Positions 1 through 5,567 are shown, counted from the first letter of the stretch. The stretch is 6,499 nt of DNA from Candidatus Woesearchaeota archaeon (GCA_023267795.1 JAHFMP010000033.1:1-6499), one strand, 5' to 3'. Notes: a model not told the origin generated them from the letters alone. Program-made: numbers and translations.

Positions 1-558
1 GTAATATGGTTCTATTCCATGCAGGATAATATTATTCTTTATAGCCTCGCTTCCGACTGTTTCCTCTTTTGAATTTTTCATCTCTTTAAATTGTTTTTCT
101 GTGAAAATATTTACATGGGTCTTTAATGGGATTAATGCTGTTATTTTATGGATTTCTTTTTCTACTTTTTCTTCTGAGGTGATGAAAAAAAGATCAATAT
201 CAGAATGTTTGGTTTGTGTTTCCTTTGCGTACGAGCCGAATAAGAGAAGAACGTATAACTTCGTGGATAGATTTCTTTTGTAATAGTTGAGCATTGTTTT
301 GATGTTTTTGTCTTTTAAGAGTGTTTGTTGTCGTTCATATTCTGCTTCAAAGAGAAGAGGATGGATATTGTTCTTGAGTTTTACTTTCCATGCGTTTCCG
401 AATTGTTCTAATGTTACGACTTGTTTTTTTTGCAATCGCTGAATTATGGAATGTGCATTTTTGTAGTCTATTCTTACTTCTTTTGCAATCTGATTGATGT
501 TCTTTTCCTCTTTGTTTTTTAAGAGGTATTTTATTATTTCTGTTTCTTTGCTTTTCAT
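1..558 (-). CDS. Winged-helix nucleotidyltransferase-domain protein (C-terminus beyond the window)
   Basis: The reading frame starts at ATG 558-556 on the minus strand and stays open for 186 codons to base 1, so the C-terminus is missing. Residues 1-65 look like a winged helix-turn-helix: a helical start, then INQIAKEVRIDYKNAHSIIQ, then a short wing with FGNAWKV. Residues about 100-185 form a minimal nucleotidyltransferase (MNT/KNT-like, Pol beta superfamily) core. Its signature is FGSYAK (107-112), followed by SDIDL with D120 and D122 as the metal-binding pair. The third carboxylate expected on a later strand appears to be replaced around V149-N150. Family members transfer nucleotides to small molecules or proteins, and some are antitoxins paired with HEPN toxins; no HEPN gene is visible upstream, and the downstream side is outside the window. 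The N-terminal DNA-binding domain suggests autoregulation (inference). The fold assignment is solid; the substrate is unknown. Confidence 0.85.
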   Translation of the reverse strand, partial: MKSKETEIIKYLLKNKEEKNINQIAKEVRIDYKNAHSIIQRLQKKQVVTLEQFGNAWKVKLKNNIHPLLFEAEYERQQTLLKDKNIKTMLNYYKRNLSTKLYVLLLFGSYAKETQTKHSDIDLFFITSEEKVEKEIHKITALIPLKTHVNIFTEKQFKEMKNSKEETVGSEAIKNNIILHGIEPYY

Positions 559-567
559 GGTGATTCT

Positions 568-583
568 ACCATAATATTATGGT
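568..583. promoter_or_regulatory. Perfect 16-bp palindrome, candidate operator of the nucleotidyltransferase gene
   Basis: ACCATAATATTATGGT equals its own reverse complement over 16 bases. It lies 10 bp upstream of the nucleotidyltransferase start codon and about 12 bp downstream of its TATA-like box, so it covers the expected transcription start. A dimeric winged-helix protein bound here would block initiation. The adjacent gene encodes such a DNA-binding domain, which makes autorepression the simplest idea (inference). AT-rich palindromes can occur by chance, but 16 perfect bases at this position is notable. Confidence 0.5.
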
Positions 584-594
584 GATACTTACAT

Positions 595-604
595 GATTAT
601 AAAT
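595..604 (-). promoter_or_regulatory. TATA-like box for the nucleotidyltransferase gene
   Basis: Read on the minus strand this is ATTTATAATC, close to the archaeal box A. Its centre is about 42 nt from the ATG at 558, which predicts a leader of roughly 16 nt. No Shine-Dalgarno precedes the start; the leader ends in AATCACC. Confidence 0.5.
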
Positions 605-643
605 GTTGTGGTTGGTAATAAGGAGATTATTACTATAAACAAG

Positions 644-889
644 TTATTTCATCCGTACTTCGGTTATCCAATTTAAGAAGAAATGTACCAATAATGATCC
701 CCCTATAGCACCACAAACAATGAGTATTAACCCTAATGCTCCTGCAATTATTAAAATTATGTTATGCGGATTAAACATAATTAACAAACCAAACAAAATA
801 CAAAAAGGATATAATGCATGGTTACAAAATTTGATTACATAAACAAAACGTGATTTTTTATTTTCAATTTTTGGATTATATTTTTTCAT
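644..889 (-). CDS. Small two-helix membrane protein, unknown function
   Basis: I do not recognise this 81-residue protein. It has a basic, hydrophilic N-terminus (residues 1-18, rich in Lys and Arg). Two hydrophobic stretches follow, at about 26-40 (ALYPFCILFGLLIMF) and 43-72, separated by a tight NPHN turn, and it ends in a short charged tail. This fits a small integral membrane protein with a helical hairpin. The start at 889 is chosen over an upstream in-frame start at 919 because minus-strand GGAAGGAT (901-894) is a good Shine-Dalgarno 4-6 nt before this ATG. The start lies inside the end of the upstream zinc-ribbon gene (14-nt overlap), so the two are probably translated from one message. 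Function unknown. Confidence 0.65.
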   Translation of the reverse strand: MKKYNPKIENKKSRFVYVIKFCNHALYPFCILFGLLIMFNPHNIILIIAGALGLILIVCGAIGGSLLVHFFLNWITEVRMK

Positions 890-1088
890 TAAAATCCTTC
901 CAATTTTGAATTGCACCACAATGGTAACATTTCTGTTGTAGTTTACCTAATGGTTGATTACATCTTCCACAACGATAAACTCTAAAGGTATTTGAATCAC
1001 TCCCAGAAATCTCTTGAATAGCTGTACCACTACTTATCACAAAATTTGCTACCGATCCTATCCAAGAATCTTTGCGTTTATCATCCAT
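876..1088 (-). CDS. Small zinc-ribbon protein, unknown function
   Basis: This is a 70-residue protein. Its C-terminal half carries four cysteines in a CxxC-x10-CxxC arrangement (C40, C43, C54, C57: CGRCNQPL then CYHCGAIQ), the classic zinc-ribbon pattern. The N-terminal 30 residues are polar with a short hydrophobic segment (SVANFVISSG) and do not resemble a known domain. The ATG at 1088 is preferred over an in-frame TTG at 1097: a TATA-like box centred near 1118 puts transcription start only a few bases before 1088, giving a nearly leaderless message. Its 3' end overlaps the membrane-protein gene by 14 nt, so the two form a small operon diverging from grpE. The partner of this zinc ribbon is unknown. 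Confidence 0.65.
   Translation of the reverse strand: MDDKRKDSWIGSVANFVISSGTAIQEISGSDSNTFRVYRCGRCNQPLGKLQQKCYHCGAIQNWKDFNEKI
894..901 (-). promoter_or_regulatory. Ribosome binding site that decides the membrane-protein start
   Basis: GGAAGGAT on the minus strand lies 4 nt before the ATG at 889, inside the coding sequence of the zinc-ribbon gene. It favours the 889 start over the longer reading frame that begins at 919. Confidence 0.5.
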
Positions 1089-1113
1089 ATTATCCAATTC
1101 TTTTATTATTTCT

Positions 1114-1123
1114 TTTTATAATT
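1114..1123 (-). promoter_or_regulatory. TATA-like box for the zinc-ribbon/membrane-protein pair
   Basis: The minus strand reads AATTATAAAA, centred near 1118, about 30 nt from the ATG at 1088. With the usual 25-nt spacing, transcription would begin around 1093, so the message would have almost no leader. No Shine-Dalgarno is seen before this ATG, which agrees. Confidence 0.45.
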
Positions 1124-1174
1124 TTCTGTTTGTCTACTTCAGAACCAGTGTGTGATCCCCATTCTTCCACAACA

Positions 1175-1185
1175 TTTATATATAA
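1175..1185 (+). promoter_or_regulatory. grpE: TATA-like box of the grpE operon
   Basis: TTTATATATAA matches the archaeal box A well. Transcription would start near 1205, giving a leader of about 57 nt before the grpE ATG at 1262, unlike the leaderless gene at 4369. Two short inverted repeats sit between the box and the expected start: ACTTG-N7-CAAGT (1185-1201) and ACCAA-N6-TTGGT (1195-1210). They overlap each other and may be a regulator site or a weak hairpin. No bacterial CIRCE element (TTAGCACTC-N9-GAGTGCTAA) is present. Confidence 0.55.
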
Positions 1186-1261
1186 CTTGCCTATACCAAG
1201 TAGTATTGGTTGATCTAAAGTAAACCAAAAGAACGTATTCACAATCAAACAGAGAGCAACA

Positions 1262-1834
1262 ATGACCACAAAAAAAGAAACAACACCTTGTTCAGATGCA
1301 TGTGAATGTCCTGAACAGGAATCTCTTTCATGCTCTGATGAATCACAACTTTCGCCAGCAGAACAACAGCCACAAAAAATAGAAAAAACCCAAGTTCAGG
1401 AATTAACAGAAACATTGCAGCGATTGCAGGCAGATTTTGAAAACTATCGAAAAAGAGTAGAAAAAGAAAATGCAGAATTTAAACAATATGCAACAAGACA
1501 ATTGTTGACAGAATTGCTGCCAATCCTTGACAATTTTCAAATGGCATTGCGAGTGGTAGATGATGAAGGATTCAAACTTATTTATGCGCAAATGTTTGAA
1601 ATCCTTGAACGATATGGATTGAAATATATAGATGCACTCGGAAAAAAATATGATCCTCGTTTTCACGAAGCATTGCTTCAGGAAGAATCAGAAAAAGAGC
1701 CTGGAATGGTTATTGAGGAATTGCAAAAAGGTTATATAGTAGGAGAAACAGTATTGAGACCAGCAAGAGTAAAAATAAGCAGGAGAAAAAATGAATCTGC
1801 GCGTGTTTCAACCAGAGGAGATCAAACAGTATGA
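1262..1834 (+). CDS. grpE: GrpE, nucleotide exchange factor of DnaK
   Basis: GrpE works as a dimer in the cytosol, opening the DnaK ATPase domain to release ADP so that a folded client can leave. The 190-residue length is close to E. coli GrpE (197). Residues 1-40 are a polar, probably disordered tail. Residues 41-80 form the long coiled-coil helix (QELTETLQRLQADFENYRKR), 82-120 the four-helix-bundle part (LLPILDNFQMAL), and 130-173 the beta domain ending in GYIVGETVLRPARVKIS, the family signature. The tail contains four cysteines (C10, C14, C16, C24), which is unusual because GrpE tails are normally Cys-poor. About 17 residues follow the beta domain, encoded where the gene overlaps the next one by 44 nt. 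It heads an apparent grpE-ykgJ-dnaK operon behind its own promoter. Confidence 0.96.
   Translation: MTTKKETTPCSDACECPEQESLSCSDESQLSPAEQQPQKIEKTQVQELTETLQRLQADFENYRKRVEKENAEFKQYATRQLLTELLPILDNFQMALRVVDDEGFKLIYAQMFEILERYGLKYIDALGKKYDPRFHEALLQEESEKEPGMVIEELQKGYIVGETVLRPARVKISRRKNESARVSTRGDQTV
1781..1785 (+). promoter_or_regulatory. Ribosome binding site inside grpE for the cysteine-cluster gene
   Basis: AGGAG lies 5 nt before the ATG at 1791, within the grpE coding region, and supports the long form of the next protein. A second possible site, GAGAGGA (1837-1843), precedes an in-frame ATG at 1848, so initiation at either start is conceivable. Confidence 0.5.
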
Positions 1835-2369
1835 GCGAGAGGACATTATGAGCCTCAGCATTACAAAAAACACGCCAGAAGAAAGAATCGCAGAGCTTGG
1901 AAAAGAATGTACAGGATGCGGCCATTGCTGTAAAATTGATTCAGGGATATTATTTGATGAAGATGTCACAAGAATTGCGAATTTTATTTGCATGCCTCGT
2001 GATGATTTCATAAAAATGTATCTCGATGAACATGAACGGTTTCATACAAAGTGCTGGAAACTCAAACAAATAAGGGAAGACAACAAACCGTATGGCAGGT
2101 GCATATTATTAGGAGATGATAACAAGTGCACTGTACATGAGGCAAAGCCAAGATATTGCAGGATGTTGTCAACAGTAAGCAGGCATGGCCAGCAGCTTGC
2201 TGTGTGGTTTGCGCTAAACCATTTTGTCAATCCTAATGATCCTGAATCAATTAGAGAGTGGGCAACGTATCTCAAAACACATCCGACAATTCCGGGAGGG
2301 CATTTGGATGAGCTTGTGCCTGATTCAAAAAGGTTGAAGCGTATTTTGAGTTATGAAGAATTACAGTAA
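1791..2369 (+). CDS. YkgJ-family cysteine-cluster protein
   Basis: This 192-residue protein belongs to the YkgJ/CxxCxxCC family (Pfam PF03692), thought to bind zinc or an iron-sulfur cluster; its biochemical role is not well established. The signature CTGCGHCC gives C40, C43, C46 and C47. Further conserved cysteines follow: C88, C104, C113 and C123 in the typical [12 protein letters not shown] and KPRYCR segments. Together they can hold one or two metal centres. Residues 130-190 form a helical tail. The start at 1791 has a good AGGAG and overlaps grpE by 44 nt. The alternative ATG at 1848 would remove 19 residues outside the metal-binding core and leave no overlap. Its place between grpE and dnaK suggests co-expression under heat or oxidative stress (inference). 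Confidence 0.85.
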   Translation: MNLRVFQPEEIKQYEREDIMSLSITKNTPEERIAELGKECTGCGHCCKIDSGILFDEDVTRIANFICMPRDDFIKMYLDEHERFHTKCWKLKQIREDNKPYGRCILLGDDNKCTVHEAKPRYCRMLSTVSRHGQQLAVWFALNHFVNPNDPESIREWATYLKTHPTIPGGHLDELVPDSKRLKRILSYEELQ

Positions 2370-2393
2370 AAACAAAAATAACAAAAACAAAAC

Positions 2394-2400
2394 AAGGTGG
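2394..2400 (+). promoter_or_regulatory. dnaK: Strong ribosome binding site of dnaK
   Basis: AAGGTGG lies 4 nt before the dnaK ATG, after an A-rich, structure-poor spacer (2370-2393). It is among the strongest Shine-Dalgarno sequences in the window, as expected for an abundant chaperone inside an operon. Confidence 0.6.
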
Positions 2401-2404
2401 AATT

Positions 2405-4270
2405 ATGGCAAAAATAATAGGCATTGATTTAGGAACAACGTTTTCAGCAGTAGCTGTTATGGAAGCTGGCAAAGCAACTATTATTCCAAACGCAGAGGGA
2501 AAAAGAATAACTCCTTCAGTTGTCAGCATTACAGACGATGGTGAAATACTTGTTGGTGATACTGCAAGAAATCAGGCAATCGTTAACCCACAAAATACAG
2601 TGCGCTCTATCAAGCGTCACATGGGAGAGGATTTCAAAGTCAAAATTCATAGCAAAGATTACACCCCGCAGCAGATTTCTGCAATGATTTTGCAAAAGCT
2701 CAAAAAAGATGCAGAAGCATATCTTGGCCATAAAGTAATGCAGGCTGTAATTACTGTTCCTGCATATTTTAGTGATGCACAACGTCAGGCAACAAAAGAC
2801 GCTGGAAAAATTGCAGGCATGGAAGTGCTTCGCATTATTAACGAGCCAACAGCAGCATCCCTTGCTTATGGCATTGACAAATCCAATGAGCATACTATTC
2901 TTGTTTTTGATTTTGGTGGAGGTACTTTTGACGTTTCTGTTCTTGAATTGAGCGATGGTGTCTTTGAAGTTAAGGCAACCAATGGAAACAATTACCTTGG
3001 GGGAGATGATATTGATGATGCGCTTATTGATTGGATGGCAAAGGATTTTAAAGCACAATATGGTATTGATTTAAGAGAAGACAATGTTGCACACCAGCGA
3101 TTGAAAGAAGCTGCTGAAAAAGCAAAAATAGAGCTTTCCAGTAAATTAAAAGCAATGATTAATCTTCCATTTATTACAGCAAATGCTTCTGGTCCAAAAC
3201 ATTTAAATGTTGAATTGACACGAGCAAAATTTGAACAGTTGATCGAGTCTATCTTTAGAAAACTCGAAGAGCCGACAAAAAAGGTTCTCAAAGATGCAAA
3301 GCTCGACAAGCTTGTTGATAAAGTTATTTTTGTTGGCGGTTCTACGAGAATTCCAGCAGTGCAGGAGCTTGTCAAGCAACTTGTTGGCAAGGACGGAGAC
3401 AAATCTGTCAATCCAGATGAGGCAGTTGCACTCGGTGCAGCTATTCAGGCAGGAGTTTTAGGAGGAGAAGTAAAAGATATATTGCTTCTTGATGTTACTC
3501 CACTAAGTTTGGGATTAGAAACATTAGGGGGAGTATTTACCAAACTCATCGAGAGAAATACAACAATTCCTACAAAAAAATCCCAGATTTTCAGTACAGC
3601 TGCAGATAATCAAACTGCTGTTTCGATTCGTGTGTTCCAGGGTGAACGGCCAATGGCAATAGATAATAAACTTCTTGGTCAGTTTGATCTTGTTGGAATC
3701 CCACCAGCTCCGCGGGGAGTGCCGCAAATTGAAGTCACATTTGACATTGATGCAAATGGGATTGTAAATGTTTCTGCAAAAGACATGGGAACTGGAAAAC
3801 AGCAAAAAATCACGTTGACTGCTTCCACAAATCTTACTGAGCAGGAAATTAAAAACATGCAGAAAGAAGCAGAACAGTATGCAGAGGCTGACAAGGCGCG
3901 AAAAGAAGAAGTAGAAACAATCAATGAAGCAGACACTGTCCTCTATACAACAGAAAAGACAATGGAGGATATGAAAGGCAAGGTTGATGAGAAAAAATTA
4001 GAGGCAATAAAAAAGCCTCTTGCTGATCTTAAGGAGCTTATGAAAGCAGATAAAAAAGATACTACTGCAATTAGAGAAAAACTGGATCAACTTAATAAAG
4101 TTGTGCAGGAAGCTGCTGTGGAAATGTATCAAAAAGCGCAGCAGGAACAGTCTGCACAGCATCAGCAAAAAGGCGATGCAGGACATGCGCATGCAAACCA
4201 TGGTAAAGCAAGTAAAAGCAAAGCTGCTGCAGATGATGTTGTTGATGCAGACTATAAGGTTGAAGAATAG
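2405..4270 (+). CDS. dnaK: DnaK, Hsp70 chaperone
   Basis: This is a full-length Hsp70 of 621 residues (E. coli 638). Residues 1-357 form the ATPase domain: phosphate loop GIDLGTT (6-12), K70, the second loop DFGGGTFD (169-176) with D169 and T174 matching E. coli D194 and T199, NEPTAAS (146-152), and FVGGSTRIP (309-317). The DILLL linker begins at D358, followed by the beta substrate-binding domain (about 363-480) and the helical lid. The end is a flexible tail closing with [12 protein letters not shown]. The 25-residue offset from E. coli reflects absence of the N-terminal-domain insert found in Gram-negative DnaK; the short form is shared by archaea and Gram-positives. Two oddities: the protein contains no cysteine (A15 replaces E. 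coli Cys15, and F13 replaces the usual Asn), and the tail has a His-rich stretch. It sits third in the grpE operon and is followed by a T-rich terminator. Confidence 0.98.
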   Translation: MAKIIGIDLGTTFSAVAVMEAGKATIIPNAEGKRITPSVVSITDDGEILVGDTARNQAIVNPQNTVRSIKRHMGEDFKVKIHSKDYTPQQISAMILQKLKKDAEAYLGHKVMQAVITVPAYFSDAQRQATKDAGKIAGMEVLRIINEPTAASLAYGIDKSNEHTILVFDFGGGTFDVSVLELSDGVFEVKATNGNNYLGGDDIDDALIDWMAKDFKAQYGIDLREDNVAHQRLKEAAEKAKIELSSKLKAMINLPFITANASGPKHLNVELTRAKFEQLIESIFRKLEEPTKKVLKDAKLDKLVDKVIFVGGSTRIPAVQELVKQLVGKDGDKSVNPDEAVALGAAIQAGVLGGEVKDILLLDVTPLSLGLETLGGVFTKLIERNTTIPTKKSQIFSTAADNQTAVSIRVFQGERPMAIDNKLLGQFDLVGIPPAPRGVPQIEVTFDIDANGIVNVSAKDMGTGKQQKITLTASTNLTEQEIKNMQKEAEQYAEADKARKEEVETINEADTVLYTTEKTMEDMKGKVDEKKLEAIKKPLADLKELMKADKKDTTAIREKLDQLNKVVQEAAVEMYQKAQQEQSAQHQQKGDAGHAHANHGKASKSKAAADDVVDADYKVEE

Positions 4271-4286
4271 AGAGTTTATTCTTAGC

Positions 4287-4300
4287 TTTTTGTTTTTTCT
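4287..4300 (+). terminator. dnaK: T-rich terminator after dnaK
   Basis: Two T-tracts (4287-4291 and 4293-4298) lie 16 bp after the dnaK stop, with no hairpin before them. Archaeal RNA polymerase commonly ends transcription at such T-runs. A new promoter follows immediately, which supports the end of one unit here. Confidence 0.55.
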
Positions 4301-4338
4301 ATTCTAATATAAAAAGTATGTAAAATTTCAAGAAAAAA

Positions 4339-4347
4339 GATATAAAT
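4339..4347 (+). promoter_or_regulatory. TATA-like box giving a leaderless mazG message
   Basis: GATATAAAT is preceded by a purine-rich tract (AAGAAAAAA) that resembles a BRE. Its centre is 26 nt before the ATG at 4369, so transcription should start on or next to the start codon; no Shine-Dalgarno is present. A second box-like AATATAAAAAG at 4306-4315 could give a minor transcript with a leader of about 30 nt. Confidence 0.55.
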
Positions 4348-4368
4348 GAGTGAAGAAAATACTGCCTT

Positions 4369-4782
4369 ATGGAACAGCTAAAGCAGAATTTCATAGAACT
4401 TGTAAAAATATCTGGCAGGCTGAGAAAAGAATGCCCTTGGGATGCAAAGCAGGATCTTGATTCATTTCATAAATACATAGTAGAAGAGGCAATTGAAGTA
4501 AAAAAAGCAGCAGAAGCAAAAGATTACGTTGAATTAAAGGAAGAGCTGGGTGATGTGTTTTGGAATATCATGTTCATCTGCAATATTGCAAAAGATAATA
4601 ATTTATTTGATTTGAATGATGTTATTGTTGAAGTAAAAGAGAAAATGATCAGGAGACATCCGCATGTGTTTGGAAATGAAAGTAAGGACATGGATTCAAT
4701 TCACAAAAAATGGGAAGAAATAAAAGAAGAAGAGAATATAGTGAAGGAGGAGAGAAAGAATAAATCAGAAAGCAAAACTTAA
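4369..4782 (+). CDS. mazG: MazG-type nucleoside triphosphate pyrophosphohydrolase, single domain
   Basis: The enzyme would hydrolyse (d)NTPs to the monophosphate and pyrophosphate, typically removing non-canonical nucleotides or lowering nucleotide alarmone levels. At 137 residues it is one MazG domain, about half of the two-domain E. coli protein (263), and probably works as an oligomer. Visible motifs in order: CPWDAKQ (22-28), the metal-binding EExxE (E39, E40, E43), ExxD (E59, D62), and the RRHPHVFG block (95-102) with the following KWEEIK. The C-terminal 20 residues are charged and probably disordered. It begins a second unit behind its own leaderless promoter and is followed 21 bp later by an HD-domain gene. 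The family is clear; the preferred nucleotide is not. Confidence 0.9.
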   Translation: MEQLKQNFIELVKISGRLRKECPWDAKQDLDSFHKYIVEEAIEVKKAAEAKDYVELKEELGDVFWNIMFICNIAKDNNLFDLNDVIVEVKEKMIRRHPHVFGNESKDMDSIHKKWEEIKEEENIVKEERKNKSESKT

Positions 4783-4803
4783 ATCATCAATAGGAAAACA
4801 ATC

Positions 4804-5442
4804 ATGAAACTACCAGAAAGATCACAGGCAGAAGAGTATTTTGAAGATTTTCATGTTCCAAATAACATAAAACAGCATTGTTTCAAAGTAAATAGTGTCG
4901 CTGTCTATCTTGCAGAAGCGCTAAAAGCAATAGGAGAACCGCTTGATCTTGATATTGTTGACTGCCTTTCGTTGCTGCACGATCTCATGAAACCAATTGT
5001 CATTAAAGATTTCAGCAATGATTCAAAATTCAAATACTCTCCAACGCAAAAACAAATAGACTTTTGGAAAGAAATGCAGGAACACCATAAAGGCAAGCAT
5101 GAAACGCAAATATTTTTTGAGATTTTCAACAAGGAGTTTCCTGAATTTGCAGAGCTTATGTTAAATTATGGGGATCATGATATATTCACTTCGAAAAAAT
5201 CCAGAGAAGAACAAATTGTTCACTATGCAGACTGGCGTGTTTTTGTTGATGAGATTGTTTCATTAAAACACAGAACAGATGATTTGTTTGTGCGCTACAA
5301 ACACAAAATTTTGCCGAGACCAAATGGCAAAGAAACTTGGGAAAAGCGAGTTGCAGATGAATTTGCCGTGGAAAAATCAATTTTCAGCAAACTTCATATA
5401 AAACCAGATGAGCTGAAAAAAGTTATTGAGAATTTTGCATAA
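4804..5442 (+). CDS. HD-domain metal-dependent phosphohydrolase
   Basis: This is a 212-residue HD-superfamily protein. The metal site can be traced as H25 (in IKQHCFKV), H59-D60 (in LSLLHDLMKP), a histidine group at H94/H95/H99 and D143 (in HYADWRV), the H...HD...D order of the family. HD proteins hydrolyse phosphoester bonds in nucleotides, cyclic nucleotides or alarmones; nothing in the sequence fixes the substrate. The start has only a weak AGGA (4792-4795), 8 nt before the ATG. The gene follows mazG by 21 bp and is probably in the same message. The last codons (…ENFA) and the stop lie within a 13-bp-arm hairpin that opens a larger repeat block, so the extreme C-terminus may be repeat-derived. 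No signal peptide or membrane segment; expected cytosolic. Confidence 0.85.
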   Translation: MKLPERSQAEEYFEDFHVPNNIKQHCFKVNSVAVYLAEALKAIGEPLDLDIVDCLSLLHDLMKPIVIKDFSNDSKFKYSPTQKQIDFWKEMQEHHKGKHETQIFFEIFNKEFPEFAELMLNYGDHDIFTSKKSREEQIVHYADWRVFVDEIVSLKHRTDDLFVRYKHKILPRPNGKETWEKRVADEFAVEKSIFSKLHIKPDELKKVIENFA

Positions 5443-5458
5443 AGAGCAAAATTCTCAA
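5426..5458. repeat. Perfect inverted repeat with 13-bp arms over the HD stop codon
   Basis: The arms are TTGAGAATTTTGC (5426-5438) and GCAAAATTCTCAA (5446-5458), exact reverse complements with a 7-base loop. The left arm lies in the HD coding region and the stop codon TAA (5440-5442) is in the loop. No T-run follows, so it is not a typical intrinsic terminator. It forms the left part of a larger block of related repeats and may act as an mRNA 3'-end stabiliser. Confidence 0.75.
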
Positions 5459-5549
5459 AGAGAACTTTGCATCGTACGAAATTATCGTCGAGCGCAAAAG
5501 AAAAAATTTTGCGCTTTCGAACTAAAAATCGATTTTTGCAAAGTTCTCT
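5459..5549. repeat. 91-bp palindromic element with 13-bp terminal inverted repeats
   Basis: The ends are AGAGAACTTTGCA (5459-5471) and TGCAAAGTTCTCT (5537-5549), perfect reverse complements. Inside are a hairpin at 5491-5515, the palindromes TCGTACGA (5472-5479) and AAAAATCGATTTTT (5524-5537), and no recognised gene. The terminal sequence is a one-base variant of the arm of the neighbouring hairpin (GAGAATTTTGCA against GAGAACTTTGCA), so the two structures share an origin. It resembles an extragenic palindromic repeat or a miniature mobile element. Only one copy is in the window and no target-site duplication is evident. Confidence 0.65.
5491..5515. repeat. Inner hairpin with 9-bp arms
   Basis: AGCGCAAAA (5491-5499) and TTTTGCGCT (5507-5515) pair perfectly around a 7-base A-rich loop. 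The stem can continue through TCG (5488-5490) with CGA (5518-5520) if two bases bulge. It sits at the centre of the 91-bp palindromic element and would form the tip of its folded RNA or DNA. Confidence 0.7.
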
Positions 5550-5562
5550 ATTGGTCTTTGAT

Positions 5563-5567
5563 AAGGA
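5563..5567 (+). promoter_or_regulatory. Ribosome binding site that decides the HAD phosphatase start
   Basis: AAGGA lies 7 nt before the ATG at 5575, and the next residues run straight into the first HAD motif. This rejects a longer in-frame reading from a TTG at 5467, which would begin inside the repeat element. Confidence 0.55.

Noticed and set aside
101..283. Plus-strand 60-codon reading frame
   Set aside because: It is antisense to the well-supported nucleotidyltransferase gene and has no recognisable domain.
1..558. MNT/HEPN toxin-antitoxin module
   Set aside because: Only the nucleotidyltransferase side is visible, it carries a fused winged helix, and no HEPN gene lies upstream; the downstream side is outside the window.
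890..919. Membrane protein beginning at 919, ten residues longer
   Set aside because: The ATG at 889 has GGAAGGAT directly before it, and the longer form would increase the overlap with the zinc-ribbon gene without adding a recognisable feature.
1089..1097. TTG start at 1097 for the zinc-ribbon protein
   Set aside because: The ATG at 1088 is three codons in and fits the TATA-like box spacing for a near-leaderless message.
1098..1261. CIRCE or other bacterial heat-shock operator upstream of grpE
   Set aside because: No TTAGCACTC-N9-GAGTGCTAA or recognisable variant; only short 5-bp inverted repeats are present.
4101..4307. Small plus-strand frame overlapping the end of dnaK
   Set aside because: It is an out-of-frame shadow of the dnaK tail running into the terminator, with no good ribosome site.
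5426..5549. CRISPR array or tRNA-like gene in the repeat-rich spacer
   Set aside because: The repeats are inverted and unevenly spaced with no regular spacer units, and there is no cloverleaf or T-loop consensus.
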